The notes below the pieces were generated by a model. The model was given only the letters and a program-made list of their open reading frames with translations. It made no database searches and was not told the origin of the DNA. DNA of 64,000 nucleotides, from assembly GCF_013009555.1 (NCBI RefSeq), contig NZ_CP046176.1:2945501-3009500 (forward strand), given 5' to 3'. The position numbers and the translations under genes were made by a program. This document shows, one piece after another, positions 1 to 8,481 of the stretch (position 1 is the first letter of the stretch; each line of letters begins with the position of its first letter). The stretch comes from Phocaeicola dorei. Lineage in GTDB: Bacteria; Bacteroidota; Bacteroidia; Bacteroidales; Bacteroidaceae.

Positions 1-2238
1 GAACCGGTACAGATTGTCTGTGGAGCCGCTAACGTAGCTGCCGGACAGAAAGTGGTGGTTGCCACATTGGGCACCAAGCTATACGATGGCGAAGAATGTT
101 TTACCATCAAGAAATCAAAGCTCCGCGGAATTGAATCTATGGGTATGATCTGTGCCGAAGACGAAATCGGTATCGGAAACAGCCACGAAGGTATCATCGT
201 ACTGCCGGCGGATGCTGTTCCGGGTACTCCCGCTAAAGATTATTTCAATATCAAAAGCGAATACGTACTGGAAGTGGATATCACCCCGAACCGTGCGGAC
301 GCCTGCTCACATTACGGCGTGGCCCGAGATCTGTATGCCTACCTGATTCAAAACGGCAAACAAGCCACTTTAAAACGTCCGTCTGTAGAAGCGTTTAAAG
401 TGGATAACCATGATATGGACATCGCCATTGAAGTAGAGAATACGGAAGCATGTCCGCGTTATGCCGGAGTTTCCATAAAAGGGGTAACTGTAAAAGAGAG
501 TCCCGAATGGCTGCAAAACAAATTACGCCTGATTGGAGTACGTCCTATCAATAATATCGTGGATATCACCAACTACATCCTTCACGCATACGGCCAGCCC
601 CTGCACTGTTTTGATGCAGATAAGATTAAAGGTGGTAAGATTGTAGTGAAGACTGTTGCCGAAGGTACTACATTCGTTACTTTGGACGAAGTGGAACGCA
701 AATTATCCGACAAGGACCTGATGATATGCAACACAGAAGAACCGATGTGCATTGCCGGCGTATTCGGTGGTCTGGATTCGGGAACAACCGAGCAGACAGT
801 AGATGTATTTTTGGAAAGCGCTTATTTCAACCCGACTTGGGTACGTAAAACAGCCCGTCGCCATGGATTGAGTACAGACTCTTCTTTCCGTTTCGAACGT
901 GGTATTGACCCCAACGGAACTATTTATGCATTGAAAGAAGCGGCTTTACTGGTTCAAGAACTTGCAGGAGGTACTATTTCTTCTGAAATTAAAGACAACT
1001 ACCCTGCCCCGATAGCCGATTTTACAGTAGAGCTGAATTATGAGAAAGTCCACTCACTGATAGGAAAAACCATACCAGTGGAAACCATAAAGAGCATTGT
1101 CACCAGTCTTGAAATGAAGATTGTGAACGAAACACCCGGAGGCTTGACTTTACAAGTTCCCCCCTATCGTGTGGATGTGCAACGTGATTGCGATGTAGTA
1201 GAAGACATTCTCCGTATCTACGGATATAATAATGTGGAGATTCCTACTACCTTGAAATCCAGCCTGACCACCAAAGGTGAAGTGGATTACTCCCAGAAAT
1301 TACAAAATCTGATTTCAGAGCAACTGGTAGGTTGTGGTTTCAATGAAATACTGAACAATTCACTGACCGCCGCTTCCTATTACGAAGGATTGGAAACATA
1401 CAAGAACGAAAATTTGGTTTACTTGATGAACCCATTGAGTAACGATTTGAACGTGATGCGTCAAACTTTATTATTCGGTGGTTTGGAAAGCATCCAGCAC
1501 AATGCCAATCGCAAGAACGCCGATTTGAAATTCTTTGAATTCGGTAACTGCTATTTTTATAACGCAGAAAAGAAAAACCCGGAAAAAGTGCTTGCGGCTT
1601 ATGCTGAAGAATATCATTTAGGATTGTGGGTAACCGGCAAACGCGTCAGCAATTCATGGGCCCATCCCGATGAAAACAGCAGTGTTTACGAATTAAAAGC
1701 ATACGTGCTGAACATCTTTACCCGTTTGGGATTGAATTTCGGCAACGTGGTATTCGGTAACCTGACCAACGATATCTATTCAACAGCCATCAGCGTACAC
1801 ACACGTGGCGGCAAGTTATTGGCCACCTTCGGCATCATCAGCAAGAAGATTCAAAAAGCATTCGATATAGACAATGAGGTATATTATGCAGAAATCAACT
1901 GGAAAGAACTGATGAAAGCCATCAAGTCGGCTAAAGTCAACTTTAAAGAACTTTCCAAGTTCCCGGCTGTGAAACGTGACTTGGCTTTGTTGATTGACAA
2001 GAACATACAGTTTGCAGAAATCGAAAAAATAGCCTATGAGACTGAAAAGAAACTGCTGAAAGAAGTAGAATTGTTTGATGTTTATGAAGGCAAGAATCTG
2101 GAACCGGATAAAAAAAGTTATGCAGTGAGCTTCTTGTTACAGGATGAAAGCGCAACACTGAACGACAAACAGATTGACAAGATCATGTCCAAACTGATTG
2201 CTAACCTAGAAAACAAACTAGGTGCAAAACTAAGATAA
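1..2238 (+). CDS. pheT: Phenylalanine--tRNA ligase beta subunit (5' truncated by window)
   Basis: Beta subunit of the heterotetrameric PheRS that charges tRNA-Phe. The reading frame is open from base 1, so the gene starts before the window. About 745 residues are present, against roughly 820 in Bacteroides PheT, so some 75 N-terminal residues are missing. In order one sees the end of the EMAP-II-like tRNA-binding domain (GQKVVVATLGTKLY, then the ESMGMICAEDE segment), the B3/B4 editing region, the B5 domain, the SSFRFERGIDP motif, and a C-terminal anticodon-binding (FDX-ACB) fold with FPAVKRDLALLID. A 33-bp gap separates it from the YebC gene on the same strand, so cotranscription is likely. 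An internal ATG at 52 is not the true start because the tRNA-binding domain runs through it. Confidence 0.97.
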   Translation, partial: EPVQIVCGAANVAAGQKVVVATLGTKLYDGEECFTIKKSKLRGIESMGMICAEDEIGIGNSHEGIIVLPADAVPGTPAKDYFNIKSEYVLEVDITPNRADACSHYGVARDLYAYLIQNGKQATLKRPSVEAFKVDNHDMDIAIEVENTEACPRYAGVSIKGVTVKESPEWLQNKLRLIGVRPINNIVDITNYILHAYGQPLHCFDADKIKGGKIVVKTVAEGTTFVTLDEVERKLSDKDLMICNTEEPMCIAGVFGGLDSGTTEQTVDVFLESAYFNPTWVRKTARRHGLSTDSSFRFERGIDPNGTIYALKEAALLVQELAGGTISSEIKDNYPAPIADFTVELNYEKVHSLIGKTIPVETIKSIVTSLEMKIVNETPGGLTLQVPPYRVDVQRDCDVVEDILRIYGYNNVEIPTTLKSSLTTKGEVDYSQKLQNLISEQLVGCGFNEILNNSLTAASYYEGLETYKNENLVYLMNPLSNDLNVMRQTLLFGGLESIQHNANRKNADLKFFEFGNCYFYNAEKKNPEKVLAAYAEEYHLGLWVTGKRVSNSWAHPDENSSVYELKAYVLNIFTRLGLNFGNVVFGNLTNDIYSTAISVHTRGGKLLATFGIISKKIQKAFDIDNEVYYAEINWKELMKAIKSAKVNFKELSKFPAVKRDLALLIDKNIQFAEIEKIAYETEKKLLKEVELFDVYEGKNLEPDKKSYAVSFLLQDESATLNDKQIDKIMSKLIANLENKLGAKLR

Positions 2239-2271
2239 TAATAAAAATAACCATTATAAAACTACAATCCA

Positions 2272-3012
2272 ATGGGAAGAGCATTTGAATATAGAAAAGC
2301 TACAAAGCTGAAAAGATGGGGCCACATGGCCAAAACATTTACAAGACTGGGTAAACAAATCGCTATAGCTGTAAAAGCAGGTGGTCCGGAACCCGAAAAT
2401 AACCCGACCCTACGTGGTGTGATCGCTACTTGTAAGCGTGAAAACATGCCGAAGGATAACATTGAACGCGCCATTAAGAATGCAATGGGTAAAGATACCA
2501 GTGACTACAAAGGTATGACTTACGAAGGATATGGTCCTCACGGAGTAGCTGTATTTGTTGATACATTGACAGACAACACTACCCGTACCGTAGCAGATGT
2601 GCGTTCAGTATTCAACAAATTCGGTGGAAACTTGGGTACTACCGGTTCCTTAGCTTTCTTGTTCGACCATAAATGTGTATTTACTTTCAAGAAGAAAGAG
2701 GGAATGGATATGGAAGAACTGATCCTGGATTTGATTGACTATAATGTAGAGGATGAGTTCGACGAAGATGAAGAAGAAGGAACTATCACCATCTATGGTG
2801 ATCCGAAGAGCTACGCAGCAATTCAGAAACACTTGGAAGAATGTGGTTTCGAAGAAGTGGGTGGTGATTTCACATATATTCCCAATGACTTAAAAGATGT
2901 GACTCCTGAACAACGTGAAACTCTAGACAAGATGGTAGAGCGTCTGGAAGAATTTGATGATGTTCAGACCGTTTATACAAACATGAAACCTGCATCTGAA
3001 GAGGAAGAATAA
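2272..3012 (+). CDS. YebC/PmpR/TACO1-family protein
   Basis: 246 residues, the usual length for the family. It opens with the Bacteroidetes variant of the N-terminus (MGRAFEYRKATKLKRWGHMAKTF split over residues 1-23), followed by KQIAIAVKAGG and KRENMPKDNIERAIK, the hallmark helical segment. The C-terminal half carries the acidic stretch DEFDEDEEEG. Bacterial members are described either as DNA-binding transcriptional regulators or as translation factors that relieve ribosome stalling at polyproline; the sequence alone does not decide between them. It sits between pheT and a TSCPD-domain gene with only 1 bp to the latter, which is consistent with a translation-associated operon. Confidence 0.93.
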   Translation: MGRAFEYRKATKLKRWGHMAKTFTRLGKQIAIAVKAGGPEPENNPTLRGVIATCKRENMPKDNIERAIKNAMGKDTSDYKGMTYEGYGPHGVAVFVDTLTDNTTRTVADVRSVFNKFGGNLGTTGSLAFLFDHKCVFTFKKKEGMDMEELILDLIDYNVEDEFDEDEEEGTITIYGDPKSYAAIQKHLEECGFEEVGGDFTYIPNDLKDVTPEQRETLDKMVERLEEFDDVQTVYTNMKPASEEEE

Positions 3013-3013
3013 A

Positions 3014-3259
3014 ATGAAAATAACCTATAAGACGCAAGGCACTTGCAGCAGCCACATCGAAGTGGAAGTAGAAGATGACGTTATTCAACAAGTTTTCTTT
3101 TGGGGCGGATGCAATGGAAACTTACAAGGTATCAGCCGATTGGTGAAAGGAATGAAAGTGGAAGAGGTCTTACAGAAACTGGAAGGTGTAAGATGCGGAA
3201 ACCGTTCTACTTCCTGTCCGGATCAATTATGTAAGGCGTTGCGTGAAATGAAACAATAA
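3014..3259 (+). CDS. TSCPD domain-containing protein (TIGR03905-type)
   Basis: 81-residue protein made almost entirely of a single TSCPD domain. It has the N-terminal TYKTQGTCSSHIEVEVED strand pair, GGCNGNLQGISRLV in the middle and the diagnostic STSCPDQLCKAL near the C-terminus. Related domains occur at the end of class II ribonucleotide reductases, where the conserved cysteines may bind metal or act in reduction; stand-alone copies have no established function. It begins 1 bp after the YebC stop and is the last gene before a hairpin terminator. Confidence 0.9.
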   Translation: MKITYKTQGTCSSHIEVEVEDDVIQQVFFWGGCNGNLQGISRLVKGMKVEEVLQKLEGVRCGNRSTSCPDQLCKALREMKQ

Positions 3260-3260
3260 A

Positions 3261-3312
3261 AAAGAGGCTGTCTTATCTTGTAATTCAAGTTTGAGACAGC
3301 TTCTCTTTTTTT
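3261..3312. terminator. Hairpin terminator between convergent transcripts
   Basis: An imperfect stem pairs AGAGGCTGTCT with AGACAGCTTCTCT around a 16-nt loop and is followed by a T-run on the + strand. A-rich sequence on the other side gives a T-run for the minus strand too. It lies between the + strand pheT operon and the 3' end of the minus-strand capsule operon (helicase stop at 3375), so it could act in both directions. Confidence 0.8.
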
Positions 3313-3374
3313 CAATATATTATCTTACTTCCGGATCATTGTTCCGTTTCATTTTCTGTTCTCTTCAAGGCCCT

Positions 3375-5738
3375 TCAAAGGTTGATGGTCTTTACCTTAC
3401 CCGGAATGATGGTCAGATGCACCGTTCCATCCTTTTCTATCTCCACCTTCTGATATCTGGCCTCCACCACCACTTTTCCATCCAGCGCCATCACCCCCCA
3501 CTGGCAGGCATTCCCTTCAAAAGCACAATAACCGCCTACGGGAACACAGATATTCCGGTAGCAGGGAGGCACTACGATGCGATCTCCCCATTTCAGCCCC
3601 CACTTCATCCCCATCCGGAAAGGAAGGACATCTTTTATTTCCTCCAGCCTCTTCCGCCTTTTCTCTTCCTCATTCTGTTGCCGTTCCCGCTGTACGCTCT
3701 CCGCACGCCGCCCGGCTTCCTTCCTCAGACCTTCCACCACGGAGGCAAAATCCGCCTCGCCCGCCTTAGGAGCATTACAAGCTATATACCGCTTCCCCTT
3801 TCCTTTCTCCACACGATAATAGCTTCCTTCCCCGTCCATCACCACAATGCTCCGGTCCGCCAAACAACCACAACACCAGTACACCTCTTCATCATCCCCT
3901 TCCAGCACGCAGGCGAAGACATCAAATATAGCAGACCACACAGGATCAACTAGCCGGCAAGACTTCGGAACACGGTAATCCGGTATCTTCAAGTAGAAAC
4001 CATAAAAACAAAGACTGTCTTTGTGCAAACCATGCATAGAGGTATACGCCTTCCGCGTGCGGCTATGGAAAGTCTCCCCCACCCGCAGCAGCTCTATGCC
4101 GCCGTATGAAAAAACCACCGGCCTCTCCTGATAAGTTCTGTTTGTCTTCAAATCGGTATAACAGTCACTCCCATCCTCTTTGGTGACAGAAAGAAGTTCT
4201 CCCTTCAGGAATCTCAATCTCCGGCAACAGCCTGTCACCACCATGAGGACTCCGGACTTATCCACCACCCCTGTCCGGCCATCTTTAAAACGGACAGCAG
4301 CCCGGTTTGCACAAATATCAAATACTTCCCGGTATTGAGGAATCACTGTGATTTTGTTCCCGCACCTCAAGCCCCACAAACCACTCTGCCGGTCACGACA
4401 GGCTTTCAAGGCCGTCCGTTGCTCCCCATCGGCCGGACCGTCCTCTCCCAGACGAACCAAGTCCCCGTTCCGGACAGCATCCAGCAGACGGGCGTGTGTC
4501 ATCACGACCTCCAGTTCTTCATTCCGCCTGCCATCCTCCGGCAGCGGAACGGACACAGACAGCCCGTTGTCCTCCATCCGTGTCCGGGGCTGAGCATTTC
4601 CCGCCATCCGTCCTTCGAACATCGCCTCCCAGTCACGGTCACGGACAGGCAGACCGAATATCCGGTGCAATCCCACATTATCTATCAGCACACATGATTC
4701 CTTATTATCCGACTTCCGCAGCCCCCGGCCCACCTGTTGCAGGTATTTCGCCAACGAAAGCGTGGGACGTGCCAGCTGCACGAACTCCACATCGGGACAG
4801 TCAAAACCTTCAGAAAAAATATCCACATTGACCAACACGCTGATCTTTCCCCGCCTGAAATCCTCTACCAGTTCCTTGCGTTCCAGAGCGGGGGTCCTGC
4901 TGTCGATAGCAACAGACTCCACGCCATGCAGGCTGTAATAAGCCGCAATCTGTCGGGCGTGTGCGATGCTCACGGCATAGACTATCCCTTTCTTCCCGGC
5001 GGCATATCGACGGACGCTCTCATACAATTGTCGGATACCGGTCTCCCGATTTAACACCGCATTCATTTCCTTTACCTGATAATCCCCGTCCGCACCCCGT
5101 TTCTTCAACGAGTCAATCAGTCGCTGTTCACTGCTGTTCGCACGGATGGACACATAGTCAAATGACGACAACCAGCCCCTCCCGATAAATTCCGCAATGC
5201 TCCATGAGGTAATCAGGGTATCAAACAAATCCGTGAATCCCTTGCGGCTCAGCCGGCAGGGAGTAGCAGTCATGCCCAGTTTCCTCGCCTCCGGATATCT
5301 CTTCCAAAGCTCCCGGTAGGTTTCCGCCAGGGCATGATGCGCCTCGTCAATGACGATCAAATCCGGCTGTCCGTCCATAATCTTCCGGTTTCGTGACAAC
5401 CACTGGATGGAAAATACCCTCACCCTCCCGGATTCTTCCGGCATACTGTCTTTCCCCGTCCTTCCGTTCTTTGCCGACTTGTCCGGTTCTTTTCCCATTC
5501 CATACCGGGCTACGGTTTCCTCTATCTGCTCTACCAGCTCCCTGCGGTGTGCCACTATCCACACCCGCATACCGACACCGCCACCACAAAGAAACTCTTT
5601 CACCACCGCAGCCAGCAGATGTGTCTTTCCCGTGCCTGTAGGCATTTGTACCATCACACTCCGGTGAAGCTCCCACTCTTCAAAGAGCCTGAGCTTCATC
5701 TCCTGCTGGTAGTCACGAAGACAATCGTTCCTTGCCAT
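3375..5738 (-). CDS. DEAD/DEAH-box SF2 helicase with C-terminal WG repeats
   Basis: 787 residues. The N-terminal half is a complete SF2 helicase: Walker A MPTGTGKT (about residues 32-39), DEAH (131-134), TAT of motif III (157-159), and motif VI QQVGRGLR (334-341) preceded by the SEGFDCPDVEFVQLARPT segment typical of ResIII/RecG-like enzymes. The second half has divergent WG repeats (GLWGLRCGNKITVIPQYREV; GMKWGLKWGDRIVVPPCYR; CQWGVMALDGKVVV), a beta motif usually linked to protein contacts. It probably acts on nucleic acid as an ATP-dependent translocase, substrate unknown. It starts 10 bp downstream of the YjbH-like gene stop, so it appears to be the last gene of the capsule transcript. GC content is higher than in the glycosyltransferases upstream. 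Confidence 0.88.
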   Translation of the reverse strand: MARNDCLRDYQQEMKLRLFEEWELHRSVMVQMPTGTGKTHLLAAVVKEFLCGGGVGMRVWIVAHRRELVEQIEETVARYGMGKEPDKSAKNGRTGKDSMPEESGRVRVFSIQWLSRNRKIMDGQPDLIVIDEAHHALAETYRELWKRYPEARKLGMTATPCRLSRKGFTDLFDTLITSWSIAEFIGRGWLSSFDYVSIRANSSEQRLIDSLKKRGADGDYQVKEMNAVLNRETGIRQLYESVRRYAAGKKGIVYAVSIAHARQIAAYYSLHGVESVAIDSRTPALERKELVEDFRRGKISVLVNVDIFSEGFDCPDVEFVQLARPTLSLAKYLQQVGRGLRKSDNKESCVLIDNVGLHRIFGLPVRDRDWEAMFEGRMAGNAQPRTRMEDNGLSVSVPLPEDGRRNEELEVVMTHARLLDAVRNGDLVRLGEDGPADGEQRTALKACRDRQSGLWGLRCGNKITVIPQYREVFDICANRAAVRFKDGRTGVVDKSGVLMVVTGCCRRLRFLKGELLSVTKEDGSDCYTDLKTNRTYQERPVVFSYGGIELLRVGETFHSRTRKAYTSMHGLHKDSLCFYGFYLKIPDYRVPKSCRLVDPVWSAIFDVFACVLEGDDEEVYWCCGCLADRSIVVMDGEGSYYRVEKGKGKRYIACNAPKAGEADFASVVEGLRKEAGRRAESVQRERQQNEEEKRRKRLEEIKDVLPFRMGMKWGLKWGDRIVVPPCYRNICVPVGGYCAFEGNACQWGVMALDGKVVVEARYQKVEIEKDGTVHLTIIPGKVKTINL

Positions 5739-5748
5739 GTATCATCCC

Positions 5749-6558
5749 TTATTTCAGATGTATCCTGAATACCATCCCTGCACTGGGATACTTACATTGG
5801 GTCAGTTCCACCACACCACTAATATAATCCTTCCAAAAGTTATACCCGATACCACAATTCACCGAATAACTATCGTATTCCGCTATCACATTCAGCCCAT
5901 TCACAGCCTTCATCCAAAAAGAGGTAGCCGGCAGGGCAAACTGAAAATTCACCCCCGCCACAGGTCCGTTCCGGTGATAATCCAGCCGCTTGTTATAGAC
6001 ATAACCGAAGTGCATCCCCAACTCCCCCACATTCTTCACCCCGAAGTGCTTGGTGGCAGCTATGTAATAGCGGTTCCAGTGTCCGTTACCCACCGAAGAC
6101 GTACCCGTAAAACCATAATCGTCCTTATCGGGGTCGCCCAGCACATCGTTGGTGGACGGATCGTTCGCCCCCACCACTATCTGCGGTGTCCACTCCTTCC
6201 ACCATCCCTCCTTCCATACACGCAGCCGGGCGGAAAACTGGCGGTCCTGATTGCGGAACTTATATGAATAACCATACTGGGGCAATCCTATTTTGTGCAG
6301 CGTACAGGTATAGCCCACTTCCAGCCACGGAAAGAGGGTGATGTTTATGTAGTAATTCCACGTGTCATAATTCCAATGCTTCGGGGTAGCCGCCACTTGC
6401 AGATAGGAAAACCCGCACAGAAAAGTCTTGTCGCGCTGCATATCCGCGCTGGGGGCGTGAAGAAGCCCCGTGGTGCCATATACATATTGTGCCTGCGTAT
6501 GCTGCAAACCTGCTACCATCAATAATGCCGCCGCACAAATCAGTTTTTTTATCATCAT
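5749..6558 (-). CDS. YjbH-domain outer-membrane protein (exopolysaccharide-associated)
   Basis: 269 residues with a clear signal peptide (positive MMIKK, hydrophobic core, cleavage near HTQA-QYVYG at about residue 23). The mature start, TTGLLHAPSADMQ, is the characteristic opening of YjbH/YbjH-type beta-barrel proteins that accompany exopolysaccharide export. The rest is rich in alternating aromatic strands (YYINITLFPWLEVGYT, FNVIAEYD-like segments) and ends in a strand finishing FRIHLK, as outer-membrane barrels do. It lies 11 bp downstream of the last capsule glycosyltransferase, which supports a role in moving or anchoring the polysaccharide at the outer membrane. Full-length E. coli YjbH is much longer; this is the short Bacteroides form. 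Confidence 0.8.
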   Translation of the reverse strand: MMIKKLICAAALLMVAGLQHTQAQYVYGTTGLLHAPSADMQRDKTFLCGFSYLQVAATPKHWNYDTWNYYINITLFPWLEVGYTCTLHKIGLPQYGYSYKFRNQDRQFSARLRVWKEGWWKEWTPQIVVGANDPSTNDVLGDPDKDDYGFTGTSSVGNGHWNRYYIAATKHFGVKNVGELGMHFGYVYNKRLDYHRNGPVAGVNFQFALPATSFWMKAVNGLNVIAEYDSYSVNCGIGYNFWKDYISGVVELTQCKYPSAGMVFRIHLK

Positions 6559-6569
6559 CCGTTTTATTC

Positions 6570-7661
6570 TTATTTCAACAAACCCTCATAAACTCCCATC
6601 ACCTGCTTTGCAATCTTGTCCCAATCATACGGAGCCATATCATACTGCACACTATGATAATCCTCGTCTATCACCTTCTGCAATCGAGCGGCAAGAGCAT
6701 CCACATCTCCACAATGAAAATAGCAGTCAGAAGAAAGGCCTACCTCCAGATTGGCAGGAATATTACTCACCACCACCGGCAAGTGATAACTCATAGCCTC
6801 CAATAATGCAATAGGCAACCCTTCGTGCGATGAAGGCAGGCAATAACAGCGAGCATTTGTCAGCAACGAGTGCAACTTACGTCCCTTCACGAATCCCGTC
6901 AGCACCACGCCTGCCTCTTGCGCCATCTTCTTCAACCCCAGTGAATATTCATCTTCAAAATCCGTATCGCCCGCCAGCACTAACTTACAATCTCCAGCTT
7001 CCAACTTCTTGAAAGCTTCTATCAGGTGGTGCAGGTTTTTCTCCGGCACAAAACGACACATGCCAAGGATGTACTTTCCTTTCTCAATACCCAGTTCTTC
7101 AAAATAGTCGGGATAGTCGCAAATTTCAGGCTTCGGCACACCATTGTAAATCAGATGTACCCTCTCACGTCGATGGTACTTCCGGGCAATCAGATCCTGA
7201 ATTACTTCAGATATGACGATTACATCATCTGCAAACCTGCACCCCAACCGCTCCCCCAGTTTCAGCACACTTTTGGCGGCAAAGCCCCACTTGTCACGGT
7301 CATAGTCGGGCCCGTGATGCGTGAACACCACCTTCATGCCGAGCATCTTTGCATATGGCACTAACAGCGCAGGTCCGATGGCATGAATATGCACCACGTC
7401 CGCTCCCAGCTTTTTCGCCTTGTTTACAGCCCGAAACGTATGGACAACCGCTTCGTATGATTTCCTTTTCGGTGCGCTGATATCCACCAGCTTCACCCCC
7501 TTCCACTCGGTGAGAGAATCTCTCACATAATCTTTGCGGCGGATGAGAGTGGTGTCCACACCTTTGGCTGCTATGCGCGGAAATAATTCCTCGCAATGCG
7601 TCTCTACGCCACCCATGATATCGGGGATACCACGGGTACCGGTAACTACTAGTTTCATCAA
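6570..7661 (-). CDS. Glycosyltransferase family 4 (GT-B)
   Basis: 363 residues. It opens with VVTGTRGIPDIMGGVETHCEEL, the N-terminal Rossmann strand and glycine loop of GT4 enzymes; a central FVPEKNLHHLIEAFKKL begins the C-terminal domain; SSHEGLPIALLEAMSYHLPVV is the EX7E donor-binding motif. It should transfer a sugar from a nucleotide donor to the lipid-linked repeat unit at the inner face of the inner membrane; the sugar cannot be told. Its first 25 codons and the 5 bp before them are duplicated at 9811-9890. The copy here lost its natural upstream neighbour (the radical SAM gene) when the RloA/RloB pair was inserted, and it may now depend on transcription through that insertion. Confidence 0.92.
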   Translation of the reverse strand: MMKLVVTGTRGIPDIMGGVETHCEELFPRIAAKGVDTTLIRRKDYVRDSLTEWKGVKLVDISAPKRKSYEAVVHTFRAVNKAKKLGADVVHIHAIGPALLVPYAKMLGMKVVFTHHGPDYDRDKWGFAAKSVLKLGERLGCRFADDVIVISEVIQDLIARKYHRRERVHLIYNGVPKPEICDYPDYFEELGIEKGKYILGMCRFVPEKNLHHLIEAFKKLEAGDCKLVLAGDTDFEDEYSLGLKKMAQEAGVVLTGFVKGRKLHSLLTNARCYCLPSSHEGLPIALLEAMSYHLPVVVSNIPANLEVGLSSDCYFHCGDVDALAARLQKVIDEDYHSVQYDMAPYDWDKIAKQVMGVYEGLLK

Positions 7662-7666
7662 AATTT
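7587..7666. repeat. 80-bp direct repeat, left copy
   Basis: Identical to 9811-9890 at 78 of 80 positions (differences at 7638 and 7661). It covers the first 25 codons of the GT4 gene and the AAATTTTG bases preceding the ATG, which in the other copy belong to the 3' end of the radical SAM gene. The two copies bracket a 2144-bp insert holding the RloA/RloB pair. Confidence 0.95.
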
Positions 7667-7842
7667 AGATTATTATTAATGAAGGCTACAATCCGAATAG
7701 GACAGCCACAATGCATTTAGCCTCATTTCCTGATACAGGAAATGAGGAGATAAGTTTTATCGGTAAATATTAGTTATTAAGAAACCACGCCAAATCCCTC
7801 AACAACCAGACAAAGGCAACTTCGCCCCAATTATTTGGCTTT

Positions 7843-8478
7843 CTATAAAAAATTATTCAATTCTTCTACAAGCCTATAAACAGTAGTAGAAGACTCTTGT
7901 TGTGCCGGATTATTCCCATCAAATTGTTTCATGATAGTTTTAGCGTGATTAATGGCTTGTTCTTGTTTAAGAAATAAAGCATTAAACATTTTAGAGCTTA
8001 CGCCCGACTTCTTTGTATAAGCAAATCCGAGCAAAGTACTCAACATTTTTTCATATCTGGAACGATGCAAAGCCCCCTGATACAGATTGAAGTGAAGCAA
8101 GAACCAAAATTCAAAAGCCTGGTTGCTATAAGCCACTTCAAAACCATTCTGGCGAGCTGACAGGATTGCGGAGTTAAAGTCATTTTCTGGAAAATCATCT
8201 TTGTCAAAGACCACCCAATTCTGATTGTATGTCCTTCCTCTTTGCCTTTCCTGCTCTTTTATATTGATAGCTTTCTGTACTAATGCTAATGTCCCCATGC
8301 CTTGACCGATAGCTTTCACAGTGGCAGAAGTCAAGCGGAAGGCATTAAAGTAGTCTGGTTCAGTATTAACCCCCTCGCAAATAATCAGAAATGTTTGTTT
8401 CACTTCACGCACACCACTGATACGGGTTATCTTTCTTTCGATACGCGGATTCATATTTTTCCTTTTTGTAGCCGCCAT
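7843..8478 (-). CDS. RloB-family protein (AbiLii-like)
   Basis: 211 residues. It begins with a very basic segment (KRKNMNPRIERKITR) and then shows the RloB signatures IICEGVNTEPDYFNAF (about residues 31-46), WVVFDKDDFPENDF (about 91-104) and SNQAFEFWFLLHFNLYQ (about 122-138). The conserved acidic residues look like a Toprim/nuclease-type active site, which is inference. RloB proteins pair with an AAA ATPase in phage-defence contexts such as AbiL of Lactococcus. It starts 3 bp after the RloA stop. The remaining 176 bp down to the repeat hold no gene. Confidence 0.85.
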   Translation of the reverse strand: MAATKRKNMNPRIERKITRISGVREVKQTFLIICEGVNTEPDYFNAFRLTSATVKAIGQGMGTLALVQKAINIKEQERQRGRTYNQNWVVFDKDDFPENDFNSAILSARQNGFEVAYSNQAFEFWFLLHFNLYQGALHRSRYEKMLSTLLGFAYTKKSGVSSKMFNALFLKQEQAINHAKTIMKQFDGNNPAQQESSTTVYRLVEELNNFL

Positions 8479-8481
8479 AGT

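Noticed and set aside
3291..5054. Several + strand frames rich in Pro, Ser and Arg
   Set aside because: They are antisense to the DEAH helicase, and none has a domain or a sensible start context.
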